Positions 26,955 to 37,262 of a stretch of 64,000 nt of DNA are shown here, in pieces (position 1 is the stretch's first letter; the number at the start of each line of letters is the position of its first letter). A model generated the notes under the pieces. It had not been told where the DNA came from, made no database searches, and saw only the letters and a list, made by a program, of their open reading frames with translations. The position numbers were made by a program, and so were the translations under genes. Origin of the DNA: Legionella sp. (GTDB taxonomy: Bacteria > Pseudomonadota > Gammaproteobacteria > Legionellales > Legionellaceae); assembly GCA_030680075.1 (NCBI GenBank), contig JAUXWR010000404.1, positions 92,526-156,525 on the forward strand. Reading direction: 5' to 3'.

Positions 26955-28109
26955 ATGCGTCTTGTTGGTTTTTTGATTGGTTTTTTGGTGTGTTTTATAC
27001 AGGTGGCAGCACACGCTACTTCAGGAAATTGTGAACAACAACAATGCGTTGCCGTAGTCGATGTGGGAAGTACAGGCTCTCGTCTCCATATTTATTCCTA
27101 TGATTTGGATAAAAATAATTCCCCGATTGCCATTACTGAGCGTTGGGCAAAAAAAATTAAGCCAGGTCTTGCAACACTGGACGCTTCAAAAGAATCAATC
27201 GACGCCTACCTTAGTATATTATTTGCAGATGCTCCAAAACACCATCTACCGGTATATTTCTACGCTACAGCCGGGATGCGTTTATTACCCCAGCCCAAAC
27301 AACAGCAATTTCATGCGCTCGTCCAAGCGTGGTTTAATAATCAATCTGACTGGAAACTTGTCAGCTCTAAAACAATTACTGGTTCGGAAGAGGGGCTCTT
27401 TGGCTGGTTGTCTATTAATTATCAACTCGGAAATTTAACAAAGGACGATGCTTCTATCGGTGTGCTTGATATGGGGGGCGCCTCTGTGCAAGTAGTATTT
27501 CCTGTAAAAAACGATGCTGAAATCAGCGAACAGAATATCCAGAAAATCGACGTATACGGCCACCATTTTACGCTCTTTGTTCATAGCTTCTTAGGACTTG
27601 GACAAACAGAAGTTTCACATCAGTTTTTAGAGTCTGCAGCGTGTTTTATCACCAATTATGAAATGCCAACAGGCGAGCTTGCCGAGGGCGATGCTTACGT
27701 TTGTGAAAATGAAGTAGCATCATTAATGAATGCTGTACACCGCGTTAACAATGTCGTGCAACCTGCGCTAACTGTCAATCCAGTAGGTAACTGGTATGTC
27801 ATGGGCGGGCTTCAAGACCTTGTTATAAGCCCGCCTTTCAATCTCACTAATGGTGAATTTACAAGTCAGGATTTATTAGAAAAAGCCAATGCTGACATTT
27901 GCCATCAACAATGGTCTACCTTAAATTCACAATACCCAACCAACGACTACCTCTACGGATACTGTCTTTTTCCCTCCTACTACTATGCATTAATCGTTGA
28001 CGGCTACGGAATTCAACCACAAAAAACCATGAACTATATGGGCGCTAATCAAAGCAGTGATTGGACCATAGGCGTTATAATAAAAGAAAGCAGCAGTCTT
28101 GCATCGTAA
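26955..28109 (+). CDS. Secreted ecto-nucleoside triphosphate diphosphohydrolase (GDA1/CD39)
   Basis: About 384 residues. The ATG at 26955 starts a good signal peptide (RLVGFLIGFLVCFIQVAAHA); an upstream ATG at 26916 adds a tail that disrupts it. Apyrase conserved regions are in order: ACR1 VDVGSTGSRLHIY, ACR2 FYATAGMRLL, ACR3 GSEEGLFGWLSINY, ACR4 LDMGGASVQVVF. Cysteines are spaced as in secreted NTPDases. L. pneumophila Lpg1905 is a known member that removes host nucleotide phosphates and aids intracellular growth; this is most likely its orthologue or paralogue. Confidence 0.92.
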   Translation: MRLVGFLIGFLVCFIQVAAHATSGNCEQQQCVAVVDVGSTGSRLHIYSYDLDKNNSPIAITERWAKKIKPGLATLDASKESIDAYLSILFADAPKHHLPVYFYATAGMRLLPQPKQQQFHALVQAWFNNQSDWKLVSSKTITGSEEGLFGWLSINYQLGNLTKDDASIGVLDMGGASVQVVFPVKNDAEISEQNIQKIDVYGHHFTLFVHSFLGLGQTEVSHQFLESAACFITNYEMPTGELAEGDAYVCENEVASLMNAVHRVNNVVQPALTVNPVGNWYVMGGLQDLVISPPFNLTNGEFTSQDLLEKANADICHQQWSTLNSQYPTNDYLYGYCLFPSYYYALIVDGYGIQPQKTMNYMGANQSSDWTIGVIIKESSSLAS

Positions 28110-28185
28110 TATCAGCTAATCGGTGCTCCGTTGACGGCGTGCGAGGATAAGTTATATCTTAAGAAGAAAATGGAAGGGAGATACC

Positions 28186-28698
28186 ATGGATAGGGTAATA
28201 GCTTTAGTACTTAGTAATTTTACGATAAGTCTCTTTGTTCTAAGCATTTTGATTGCAGGGATCGTTATAGCATTTAAAAGGCCATTAAAAAAATCAGAAG
28301 CCATTGACATCCTCTTTTCCTACTTTCTCCTGTTTAATGTGGGGATTAGTTATCTTATTAATTTCATCATGCACGTCTTTTTTGGCGATTTCATCGCCCA
28401 GTTCATCGGCTGGGCACAAAGCCCCTTCCAACTCGAAGTAGGCTTTGCAAGCTTGGGTTTTGCAGTGATTGGCATCATTAGTTTCTGGAGCAGGATCGGT
28501 TTTCGTGCCGCAACCATTATCGCCCCTGCAATGTTTTTATGGGGTGCTGCAGGCGGACATATCTATCAAATGATAATGGCTAATAATTATGCCCCCGGAA
28601 ATATAGGCAGTGTTTTCTGGACTGACATTTTTATGCCAATCATAGGCTTCACTTTGCTTTGGCTGCAGTATAAGAACCCGAAAAAATATACCGGGTAG
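28186..28698 (+). CDS. DUF6790-type integral membrane protein
   Basis: 170 residues with five hydrophobic segments covering almost the whole length. Motifs such as KKSEAIDILFSYFLLFNVG and GGHIYQMI fit the DUF6790 family as I remember it; function unknown. AAGGGAGA is 5 bases before the ATG. It is the last gene before the tRNA that opens the accessory region. Confidence 0.7.
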   Translation: MDRVIALVLSNFTISLFVLSILIAGIVIAFKRPLKKSEAIDILFSYFLLFNVGISYLINFIMHVFFGDFIAQFIGWAQSPFQLEVGFASLGFAVIGIISFWSRIGFRAATIIAPAMFLWGAAGGHIYQMIMANNYAPGNIGSVFWTDIFMPIIGFTLLWLQYKNPKKYTG

Positions 28699-28746
28699 GT
28701 CTACACAAAGAATGAACGTAATTTTCCGGGAATTATGATGCGATTG

Positions 28747-28822
28747 GCCGCTGTAGCTCAGTTGGTAGAGCGATTGATTCGTAATCAATAGGTCGTGTGT
28801 TCGATTCACATCAACGGCACCA
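28747..28822 (+). tRNA. tRNA-Thr (anticodon CGT)
   Basis: A 76-base cloverleaf: acceptor GCCGCTG/CAACGGC, D arm GCTC...GAGC, anticodon stem ATTGA/TCAAT with loop TTCGTAA (anticodon CGT, codon ACG), T arm with TTCGATT loop, and encoded ACCA end. One acceptor pair (fifth, C.A) is mismatched. All other stems are complete. tRNA genes are common integration sites, and the content downstream is accessory. Confidence 0.93.
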
Positions 28823-28930
28823 GTATTGGAAAGGGTTTTGAAGGATTGAGTTAAAATTGAAAATTTTCATGTAGAAGCAATGTAGCAAAGATAGCGGGAT
28901 ACCAAGGCCATTTTTTCTATGAAATGGCTT

Positions 28931-29470
28931 TTACGGGTTACTCGGGAACAAGGATGAAAGAATTTTATCAATTACCACCGTTGGCAGTTTTTCTGAGAAA
29001 TTACCTACATTAGTATGTGCAATGATTCGCCAAAATAGTTTTAATTCAATTCTTGCTAGCCATTCATGCTGGCTTAATAACTTTGCCAAATTTTGATCAG
29101 AAAAAAAGGACTGATCATGGCAACGATCTAATTTAGCCGAATATTCAAGCCGATAGGGAAGTGGGTTTGATAGGTGCTCTATGCAATTAAGTGGCATTAT
29201 GCGCTTTGGCTTTTTTATATGTGGTGCGAAAGAAAAACCCGTGCAAATTACCGTTTGCTTTCCTATATTTATACAAGAAATCCTGAGGTTTTCAGTCATA
29301 TCAGGAATTAAAACGCCAACATCTGCATATACTTTCAATTTTGGCTTACTGTCTTTTGAACTAAGATATAGAGCTGTTATTACAGCGCCAACAGTACCTA
29401 GGGCAATAAAAATATTGGTGATCCCGTTTATCGCGGGCCCATAGTTTTGAAAAAATTCATTAATACCCAT
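28931..29470 (-). CDS. Hypothetical protein with one N-terminal membrane segment
   Basis: 179 residues, with one hydrophobic segment at about residues 12-37 (AINGITNIFIALGTVGAV) and a beta-rich soluble remainder with two or three cysteines. No family recognised; small one-helix proteins of this layout are common in defence or mobile regions. Single gene between the tRNA and the hsd operon, oriented with the latter. Confidence 0.6.
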   Translation of the reverse strand: MGINEFFQNYGPAINGITNIFIALGTVGAVITALYLSSKDSKPKLKVYADVGVLIPDMTENLRISCINIGKQTVICTGFSFAPHIKKPKRIMPLNCIEHLSNPLPYRLEYSAKLDRCHDQSFFSDQNLAKLLSQHEWLARIELKLFWRIIAHTNVGNFSEKLPTVVIDKILSSLFPSNP

Positions 29471-29578
29471 GCTGCTTTCCTTAAAATAAAAAAACTTAAG
29501 TTACGCAATGTAACATCCCACGCTAAATTGTACGATTTATCCGGTAATTGAAATGAAACGCTCATCAATAGACAAGAG

Positions 29579-31052
29579 TCATTTAGCAGCTGAAAATAAC
29601 CACTTAACTAACTCAACCATAACAAACGTATCTTTTTTGCAATATTCAAGCATTGAGTTTCTAAGATGATTTTTTCTTTCCATAGAAATATCAGTTGCAA
29701 TCAGGTCTTCAAATGCTCTTTGGGCATCATTACCATTAGCCACGGACATTCCACTATAACTGTGTGCCTCTCCAAGTAATGCAGGTGCAACATACTTCAA
29801 ACTAAAGCTTCCGAAAAATTCAGTATCATATACGGCATTTTGCACAATCGGTAATGGGTCAACCAATCGCTCACGTATGCGTTGCAATTTGTCATGATGT
29901 TGAGGGGCATACGAGGCTAATGCGGTGATACACCGTGCTTCAAAGGCTGCATTGTAGGATGCGATTGAGCCATGATCGCCACAAGCTTCCAAGAGCGCCT
30001 CTATTAAGTATGGTCGTGGATCGTTTGCCTCATCATGTAAAAATTCTCGATGTAATAAATCCTCGTCAAATGCTGGCCAAATATGGGTGCTAAATTGAAA
30101 TGGGATTTGTTCATATGGACGCGAGTCCAAATATCGTGGAATGGCTGGATTAATTGTTTCAAAATCCAAAAACACCAATGGAAATTTCCATGAGGTTAAA
30201 GCTTCTTTAATCGTTGAGGGATCTGCATAACGTTGCTTTGTCTTAAAACAATTGACTATACGTTCTTGCAGCATATTTAGGCCATAAATGCGGGGATCAT
30301 CTAAATGCAAAGATACCATCTTGATAGAGTTCCCACTGCTTTTTTCCAATTCTAGGTAAATCAAAAACACTCAACTTAGGTATTTGTTTTTGTTGCCAGC
30401 AATTCTGTTTAAAAACACAATCATAAGGGGCTGTACAATGTGGCCCAATGTCTATATCTGGAGCTTCCTGTTCTTGCAGCGTGTTTTGTAATTTTTGAAT
30501 TTGTGGGTGCAGCGTAGCTTGTTTTGCCATAATTTCTGATGTTACATCTACAACAGTGAACAAATCTTGTAACGCTGGATAACGATATTGATTATTCACG
30601 TGTACAATATTGACTTGATCGACTGATAATCCGCTTCCCGTTGCGATCCAAACTTGTAACCCGACATCTTCAAAATGTTTCGGTTTTACTTTGGTCGATG
30701 ATTTTACTTCAAATACACGCCAGCAATTAGTTTCATGGTTATACTGAATAATATCTAAGCGTGCATAACAGCCTTGATGCTCAAAAGCCGCTTCATAAAT
30801 TGTGGTCACTCCACTATCTATCAATTGACGAGTCTTAGCCAATGCACCGCTAAAATCCCACGGTTGGTTATCAATCAACACGCCTCCAGGATAATATTCA
30901 CGAGCTTTGACACCGATTGCTGTACCTTGATCAAAGCGTGCTTGGTCTTCTAGAGAAATTGGATCTGCTAGTTCTGGATGATGCACGGTCAGGTAGAGAC
31001 TTTTTAGACAACGCAAGCCATTTAATAGTTTTGTTTTAGATAACATAGTCAT
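29579..31052 (-). pseudogene. Frameshifted DUF2779 nuclease-like protein in the hsd operon
   Basis: Two overlapping frames (31052-30297 and 30370-29579) together make one DUF2779 protein of about 490 residues. The first part starts LSKTKLLNGLRCLKSLY, has a PD-(D/E)XK core (FEVKSSTKV) and a Cas4-like cysteine cluster (PHCTAPYDC...NCW). The second has a DEDD/RNase H-like start (FLDFETINP) and a late DTFVMVELV. The frames switch near 30303-30315: WELYQDGI must join LHLDDPRIYG, explained by one extra T. The gene starts 9 bases after hsdS and was probably cotranscribed with it. Sequencing error or programmed shift cannot be excluded. Confidence 0.8.
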
Positions 31053-31061
31053 ACTATTCTT

Positions 31062-32780
31062 TTATGCAGCATATCGTTTGACGACAGTATCTGCTAACTG
31101 TTGCTGTAATTGATTGGCCTCGGCGATATGGGCTTTCAATTGGTCGCAGAGAACCATTAGCTCTTCGATTTTAGCAACAATACGACTTTGTTCAGCAATT
31201 GGTGGTAAAGCTAAAATAGCGCTAGCAATACGGTGCAGGGCTAATTTTGGTTGAGCAAGTTGCTTCGTTTTATCTGCAAATTGTTTTTGTACTGATGAGC
31301 TTTTCAGAGCAAATTTGAACCATTCTTTATTTAAAAACTTAAAGACTATTTTTGCAGCATTCTCAGTTAGATTCATCCCACAAAAATATTCAGGCACAGA
31401 ACCAACAGCACCAATCGTACCAGCTATAGTAATATAAAGATCTTTTGACGATATGGTGTATTGCTTTATCTGGTTATAAATTTTTTCATCAATATATTTC
31501 AAATTTTCTTGAATTATCGTGCCATCCTTCATATTTGTTACTTGAATATAAATATAAGGAGTTTCAGTCACTGAAAATGTTGTACTAGCAGGCAAACGCT
31601 TCCCTCCTTTAATTTCACATAAAGATCCCAAATTTATCCATATCCAGCCATTCGGTAGAATGCACTGTATATCCCTATCACTGATTGGTTGTAATGGCTT
31701 CACTTTTTTTATTTTACCATCAGCAATCAAGGCCGCTTTATCAATCTGTATTCGATTGAACAATTCACTAGCTGGCTCATCATTAAGATCCTGCGGTACA
31801 AGCTTTCCCATCACAGCTAATTGCAGCAAGGTTTGTTTAAGAGCGTCTACGCTAGCTTCTGTCGTGAATAAGGTATCGAAATGCTTGGCAATACGCTGCC
31901 AACTATCATTAAATTCAGCAGAATTTTTCGACTGAGTTAAGGTATCAAGTAAATGGGTGACAAGCTTTGCATGGGCTTCAGTGGCGTTTATATGCTGGGC
32001 TTCCATTTGGTCGCATAGTAGCATCAGTTCATTGACCTTGGTAACAATACGATATTGTTCAGCTAGTGGAGGAAGTCCTATTACTTCTAGTAAAAGGTTT
32101 TTAGTATCAAGATGAGGGATTGCCGCACCTCTCATCGCTGAGTTCAGACGCTCGTAACCATGTTTAAAAATCAATTTAACAAAAGACTGAATATAAGTTG
32201 GTGTATCAATAAGTGCCAGAGTAGAACCAATTATTCCATCTTTCCCATTAAGTACAAAACCACTTCGTGAACCATCACATACAACTAAAATATCATTATC
32301 AGTTGATTGAGGACATTTATCATCATCTGAGTATCTTTGAATAATGCCTCTATCGAGAGCATCAATATCAAGATATGGCAAACCAGTTTTATTTTCACTT
32401 AAATTTTTAGGGAGTCGTCCTTTTCTTAAGCTAAATAGAAGGCCATTTCTAACCCATTCCCATCCCTTGGGTAAATTAAAGGGTGTGTCTACATTATTTA
32501 TTGGGGGTAGAGATTTATCTTTCTTAATTTTACCATCGGCGATCAACCGATCTTTTTCAGACTGAATCCGCTTCAATAATCCGCTGGCAGGCTCATCATT
32601 CGGATCTTGTGGTACAAGCTTACCTCGCATGGCCAAATCAAGTATTAGCTCACGTAGTTTATTAACCCCATAAACACTCGCCGAATTGCTTGAATTACGA
32701 CCACGCCCTGATTTTTTTGAATTATCAGCCGCTGTCCAAATATCGATATGATCTGTTATCAATTGATGAATGGTGCTCAT
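31062..32780 (-). CDS. hsdS: Type I restriction enzyme specificity subunit HsdS
   Basis: 572 residues with two target-recognition domains and two copies of the conserved region. DLAMRGKLVPQDPNDEPASG and QLAVMGKLVPQDLNDEPASE precede the TRDs, and LPPLAEQYRIVTKVNELM and LPPIAEQSRIVAKIEELM follow them. Each TRD reads one half of a split DNA target. The internal repeat allows half-subunit exchange by recombination. It overlaps hsdM by 4 bases. The C-terminus ends TVVKRYAA. Confidence 0.95.
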   Translation of the reverse strand: MSTIHQLITDHIDIWTAADNSKKSGRGRNSSNSASVYGVNKLRELILDLAMRGKLVPQDPNDEPASGLLKRIQSEKDRLIADGKIKKDKSLPPINNVDTPFNLPKGWEWVRNGLLFSLRKGRLPKNLSENKTGLPYLDIDALDRGIIQRYSDDDKCPQSTDNDILVVCDGSRSGFVLNGKDGIIGSTLALIDTPTYIQSFVKLIFKHGYERLNSAMRGAAIPHLDTKNLLLEVIGLPPLAEQYRIVTKVNELMLLCDQMEAQHINATEAHAKLVTHLLDTLTQSKNSAEFNDSWQRIAKHFDTLFTTEASVDALKQTLLQLAVMGKLVPQDLNDEPASELFNRIQIDKAALIADGKIKKVKPLQPISDRDIQCILPNGWIWINLGSLCEIKGGKRLPASTTFSVTETPYIYIQVTNMKDGTIIQENLKYIDEKIYNQIKQYTISSKDLYITIAGTIGAVGSVPEYFCGMNLTENAAKIVFKFLNKEWFKFALKSSSVQKQFADKTKQLAQPKLALHRIASAILALPPIAEQSRIVAKIEELMVLCDQLKAHIAEANQLQQQLADTVVKRYAA

Positions 32781-34270
32781 GATTTTTTACTCTGTTTCTT
32801 CATTTGCGAAGAGACCAGCGCCATCCCTAAAATACCTTTCAATTTTTCTTGGAGTGCGCCTATGTCAGCCTGCATGGCAGAGTATTGCTCTAATAAAAGG
32901 TCTGGATCTTGAATATCCTGCTCACCAACATGCGGATTTTTGCAATCAAGGCTATAGTTGCGATCTTTAATGTCTTCAACGGTAACTCGCCATGCAAATT
33001 CATTTTCAACACGGTGTTTAAAGCCATCTGCATCATTACCCCACCAAGAAGTCAGTGTTTCAAACTCTTCTATCTTCATTGGTTTAGTTTTATTGTAGCT
33101 TTTTACCCCAGGTGGGTATGGGTGCTCATAGAACCAAATGTGTTTAGTGGGTGTTCCTTTAGTAAAGAACAAAAGATTAGTTTTAATCCCAGTATAAGGG
33201 CTGAATACACCATTGGGTAATCGAACAATTGTATGCAGATTGCACTCTTCCAATAGCTTTTCTTTGATACGAGTTTTAATACCTTCGCCAAATAAGAAAC
33301 CATCTGGTAATACAACCGCAGCACGGCCACCGGTTTTTAACAATTGCATGATAAGTGTTAAAAATAAATCAGCCGTTTCTCTGGTGCGAAAAGCAGCAGG
33401 AAAATTAGTTTCTATGCCGTCTTCTTCCATTCCGCCAAAGGGTGGATTAGTAATAATCACATCTACACGTTCTTTAGGTGTCCAGCTTATCAATGGTCGA
33501 GAGAGTGTGTTGTCATGACGTATATTGATTGGCACATCGATGCCATGCAGAATCATGTTTGTTGTGCATAACAAATGAGGAAGTGGTTTTTTTTCGATGC
33601 CAAAAATATTTGCTTGTAGTCGTGCTTCATCATCTGCCGTTTTAACATCTTGTTTACGAATATGATTTATCGCACATGAGAGAAAGCCTCCAGTTCCACA
33701 AGCAGGATCCATTACTTTTTCACCGAGCTTTGGATTTGTCATGCGTACCATAAATTCAGTTACTGCACGTGGTGTATAAAATTCACCAGCTTTGCCCGCA
33801 TCTTGTAAGTCACGTAACAATTGCTCGTATATATCGCCGAACAGATGGCGCTCGTGAGCCTTATTAAAATCAATACCATCTTGAAGCTTGTTGATTACTT
33901 GGCGGATTAGTTGGCCAGACTTCATGTAATTGTATGTGCCATTAAAGACAGATCGGATTACAAATGCCCGCTGATCATTACCTGTTGCTTCCAGCTGTTG
34001 TAAAGCAGGGAACATTTCATTATCAAGAAACTGTTTTAATGCGTCCCCAGTCATACCTTCCGAATCAGCAGCCCAGTTGCGCCATCTATATTTTTCAGGA
34101 AGTGGTGATCGATAATCATCTTGCAACAATTCCCACTCGCTTTCGCGATCATCAAAGATTTTTAGAAACAACATCCACACCAGCTGGCTTAAGCGCTGCG
34201 CGTCACCATCGATGCCAGTATCTTTGCGCATGATGTCTTGTATGGTTTTTATAGTATTAGATATGCTCAT
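32777..34270 (-). CDS. hsdM: Type I restriction enzyme methylase subunit HsdM
   Basis: 497 residues: N-terminal HsdM helical domain (IQDIMRKDTGIDGDAQRLSQLVWMLFLKIFDD in pieces) and an N6-adenine methylase domain with motif I DPACGTGGFL and motif IV NPPFGG. The FYTPRAVTEFMV motif is typical. With HsdS it modifies adenines in the target. It starts 8 bases downstream of hsdR, giving the order hsdR-hsdM-hsdS. Confidence 0.96.
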   Translation of the reverse strand: MSISNTIKTIQDIMRKDTGIDGDAQRLSQLVWMLFLKIFDDRESEWELLQDDYRSPLPEKYRWRNWAADSEGMTGDALKQFLDNEMFPALQQLEATGNDQRAFVIRSVFNGTYNYMKSGQLIRQVINKLQDGIDFNKAHERHLFGDIYEQLLRDLQDAGKAGEFYTPRAVTEFMVRMTNPKLGEKVMDPACGTGGFLSCAINHIRKQDVKTADDEARLQANIFGIEKKPLPHLLCTTNMILHGIDVPINIRHDNTLSRPLISWTPKERVDVIITNPPFGGMEEDGIETNFPAAFRTRETADLFLTLIMQLLKTGGRAAVVLPDGFLFGEGIKTRIKEKLLEECNLHTIVRLPNGVFSPYTGIKTNLLFFTKGTPTKHIWFYEHPYPPGVKSYNKTKPMKIEEFETLTSWWGNDADGFKHRVENEFAWRVTVEDIKDRNYSLDCKNPHVGEQDIQDPDLLLEQYSAMQADIGALQEKLKGILGMALVSSQMKKQSKKS

Positions 34271-34277
34271 ATTTTAG

Positions 34278-36665
34278 TTATCGGCTGATTTTGGAATAAA
34301 TTAAGTTTTTTAGTTCACGTACTGCATGAATAAAATGTTGTTTGCCACCAAAGGCAGAGACTAATTCATTGGCAGTGCCAAGATTTCGGAAAGGATCGAC
34401 TGTGAGCACCTTAATATCTTCAATGTGTTCGATACCGGTGTCTGCGTATTTATCTAACAATGCTTCCAATACTTTTCGGGCTGGTTCGCTGTATTTTGTG
34501 AAATAATTTCGTTTTTTTACTTGCTCAACTCGTTCACGGCGGGTAAGAGGTGGTTGATCAAAAGCAACGTGGCAAATGAGGTCAAACGCATCGAAACCTT
34601 TTCCGACTTCTTCTGCCAATGGTTCTAACAATACGCCATATTCTTCCAGTTCTTTTAATATCACTGCCTTTCGATCAGCGGTTGTCCATCGGCGTAAAAA
34701 TTGATCAAGTGACTGATAATCTTTTTTGATAGTTTTTCGGGTGTAGTCTTTTAATGATTCTGTAATTAATTTGCCATCTGGGCCATAAAATTGAACGCGC
34801 TCAGCAAGAACATAAACGGGAACATCCCCTATAAAATATTTAACGCGACCAGTACCTTCATCATCTAGCGAATCATCATAATCAAATATGGATTCGTTAC
34901 TGTCCACATCTTCGAATAGAGGGTTGCCGTGTTCATCATAACTAAGGTTATCTTCTTCAGGAGGAACAGGCGATTGATCGTATTTAGGTTCATAAATCAC
35001 GACTGGCTCACCATCAAAAGCAGGGTCAGCAAACAATTCAGTTGCTTTCTTAAAGTCCATTATGGTGAACCAAAACTTGCCATAATCTTCATTAATACGG
35101 GTGCCACGACCAATGATTTGCTTAAACTCTGTCATTGATTTGATATGTTGATCCAGTACAACTAACTTACAGGTTTGTGCATCAACACCCGTTGTCATTA
35201 GTTTGGAGGTAGTCGCAATGACAGGGTAAGGTTTCTCTGGATCGATAAAGTTCTCTAGTTCCGCTTTGCCTTCACGTTCATCACCGGTAATTCGCATCAC
35301 GTACTTTCGATTTTCTTTAATGCGCTCAGGATTTAGATTAACTAATGCTTGACGCATACGCTCAGCGTGATCGACATCATCACAAAATACGATAGTTTTT
35401 GCATAAGGATCGGTTGCCGTTAAAAATTCAGTGATCTTCTTGGCTACTAAATTTGTTCGACCTTCCAAGACAAGCGTGCGATCCATGTCAGTTTGATTGT
35501 AAATACGGTCTTCAATAACTAAGCCATTTTTATCCGTTTGGCCTTTGTTAGGACGCCAGCCTTGCACGTCTTTATCTATATCGATTCGTACTACTTTGTA
35601 AGGCGCTAAGAATCCATCTTCGATTCCTTGCTTCAGCGTATAGGTATAAATCGGATCACCAAAATAATAACTGCTTGAAACATTTTTTGTTTCTTTGGGG
35701 GTGGCTGTTAAGCCGATATGTGTTGCAGACGAAAAATAAGTTAAAATATCACGCCATGCGGAATCTTCTGCTGCACTACCACGATGGCATTCATCAATTA
35801 CAATTAAATCGAAAAAATCCTTTGAGAATTGTTTGTAAATGTTATGTTCTTCTTCAGCGCCGGTGACTGCCTGATATAGGGATAAATATATCTCATAACT
35901 CTTATCGATTTGGCGTTTTCCGATTTTGGTCATTGTAGAGCCAAACGGCTTAAAATCGTTGTTTTTCGTTTGGTCGACTAAAATATTGCGATCGGCAAGA
36001 AATAAAATTCGCTTTTTAGTACCTGATTTCCAAAGTCGCCAAATAATTTGGAATGCGGTATAAGTTTTGCCAGTTCCCGTGGCCATAACAAGTAAAATAC
36101 GTTGTTGCTCTTTTGCTACAGCTTCAACAGTATTGTTGATGGCGTTCGCTTGATAATAACGGGGTGATCGACCTGAGCCATCATCGTAATATGGCGTTTC
36201 TATGGTATTTAGTGAGCTAGCGCTCTCTAGCCCTTTCCATTGACAGTAACGTTGCCAGAGTTTGCTAGGGGAGGGAAATGCATTCAAAGCTAATTCTTGT
36301 TCAGTCTTGTCATTTAACCCAGTACGGTCATGCAATAAGAATGCGTCACCATTGGAGCTAAATACAAAAGGTACACCAAGAATTTCAGCATAGTTTAGCG
36401 CTTGCTGCATACCCGAGCCGACACTGTGATTATTATCTTTTGCTTCAATAACCGCCAGAGGGATATTTGATTTGTAATATAATATATAGTCAGCACGTTT
36501 CTGTTCACCGCGACTATGTAATTTACCGCGCACGATAATACGGCCTTTAGTAAAGCTAACTTCTTCGCGGATTTGCGTGTGCAAATCCCATCCTGCATCA
36601 ATGATGGCAGGAGTAATATATTTAGAGCATATATCACGTTCTGATAGGCTTTTCTTATGAGCCAT
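34278..36665 (-). CDS. hsdR: Type I restriction enzyme endonuclease subunit HsdR
   Basis: About 795 residues from the ATG at 36665 ([12 protein letters not shown]), which has AAGGAGG upstream; a longer frame from 36788 has no support. N-terminal PD-(D/E)XK nuclease ([11 protein letters not shown]), then SF2 motor: [42 protein letters not shown]-terminal EcoEI_R-like domain. It cuts and translocates unmodified DNA. The size fits the shorter EcoEI-like subfamily. First gene of the hsd operon. Confidence 0.95.
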   Translation of the reverse strand: MAHKKSLSERDICSKYITPAIIDAGWDLHTQIREEVSFTKGRIIVRGKLHSRGEQKRADYILYYKSNIPLAVIEAKDNNHSVGSGMQQALNYAEILGVPFVFSSNGDAFLLHDRTGLNDKTEQELALNAFPSPSKLWQRYCQWKGLESASSLNTIETPYYDDGSGRSPRYYQANAINNTVEAVAKEQQRILLVMATGTGKTYTAFQIIWRLWKSGTKKRILFLADRNILVDQTKNNDFKPFGSTMTKIGKRQIDKSYEIYLSLYQAVTGAEEEHNIYKQFSKDFFDLIVIDECHRGSAAEDSAWRDILTYFSSATHIGLTATPKETKNVSSSYYFGDPIYTYTLKQGIEDGFLAPYKVVRIDIDKDVQGWRPNKGQTDKNGLVIEDRIYNQTDMDRTLVLEGRTNLVAKKITEFLTATDPYAKTIVFCDDVDHAERMRQALVNLNPERIKENRKYVMRITGDEREGKAELENFIDPEKPYPVIATTSKLMTTGVDAQTCKLVVLDQHIKSMTEFKQIIGRGTRINEDYGKFWFTIMDFKKATELFADPAFDGEPVVIYEPKYDQSPVPPEEDNLSYDEHGNPLFEDVDSNESIFDYDDSLDDEGTGRVKYFIGDVPVYVLAERVQFYGPDGKLITESLKDYTRKTIKKDYQSLDQFLRRWTTADRKAVILKELEEYGVLLEPLAEEVGKGFDAFDLICHVAFDQPPLTRRERVEQVKKRNYFTKYSEPARKVLEALLDKYADTGIEHIEDIKVLTVDPFRNLGTANELVSAFGGKQHFIHAVRELKNLIYSKISR

Positions 36666-37181
36666 AAATAGCAATAACCTCCTTAAAATCATTGTTGCAT
36701 TAGCATAAGCGCAACAAATAAGGTGGCAATCGGTAGCTTTCTTGATTAGATTTTTATTATTATTTTGTAATGTCAGAAGACAAAACAAGAATGGGCAATC
36801 GACAGCAATGGGTGCATATATTACTTGATTTACATATTTGGATCAAATTAGACAAAAAATAGCCATTTTACAATAGGTTAAGCTAAAGAAAAAAAAGTAT
36901 GGTAAGCATTACAGGTTATGAATAACCAGCTGATTCTTGAAAAATTAGATAATATTAAGCCTCATGTCGAACCTAGAAAAATCAATTACGCGCCAGTGAC
37001 TAATTACTGGGTCTAGGTGCACGCATTATTTGCGCATATATTTTTGCTGCTTCATTGGATCGGTTACCCCCTTTAGTGAACGAGTTGGTTGAGGTGCTGC
37101 AGTTTCAATTGTAATTGGGTTTAATCCATGCACTTTTGTTATTATTGGCCATATTCTGCATAATTATTTAACGTTATAAAA
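36666..37181. other. Gap upstream of hsdR, no gene recognised
   Basis: AT-rich stretch holding the presumed hsdR promoter. The only short frame with some substance is 36918-37016 (+), 32 residues, no recognised family and no ribosome-binding site; I do not call it a gene. The rest shows no repeat or RNA structure that I can support. Confidence 0.5.
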
Positions 37182-37210
37182 TGAACTGTCGACAATTTGT
37201 CGACAACTGA
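37182..37210. repeat. 29-bp near-palindrome, copy A
   Basis: TGAACTGTCGACAATTTGTC... forms a near-palindrome centred on AATT. A second copy with two-fold better symmetry is at 38669-38697. Each lies 30-55 bases beyond the 3' end of a minus-strand toxin-antitoxin-type gene. Confidence 0.7.
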
Positions 37211-37226
37211 AAATCTCTATTGGATA

Positions 37227-37251
37227 AGTTGTACGAAAAAAGCGTACAACT
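37227..37251. terminator. Hairpin 3' of the DUF1016 relic
   Basis: AGTTGTACG (37227-37235) pairs perfectly with CGTACAACT (37243-37251) around a 7-base loop rich in A, just beyond the stop of the minus-strand relic. No T-tract in the minus direction, so terminator function is uncertain. Confidence 0.5.
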
Positions 37252-37262
37252 GATAATTGCAA

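Noticed and set aside
32777..36665. hsdR/hsdM/hsdS considered as a BREX or DISARM set
   Set aside because: Order, motifs and subunit sizes are those of a classical type I restriction system; no pglZ, brxC or drm genes.
34278..36788. Longer hsdR from 36788
   Set aside because: The extra 41 residues have no family match, and AAGGAGG precedes the ATG at 36665.
36918..37016. Short + strand frame of 32 residues upstream of hsdR
   Set aside because: No ribosome-binding site, no recognised family and a typical chance length in AT-rich DNA.
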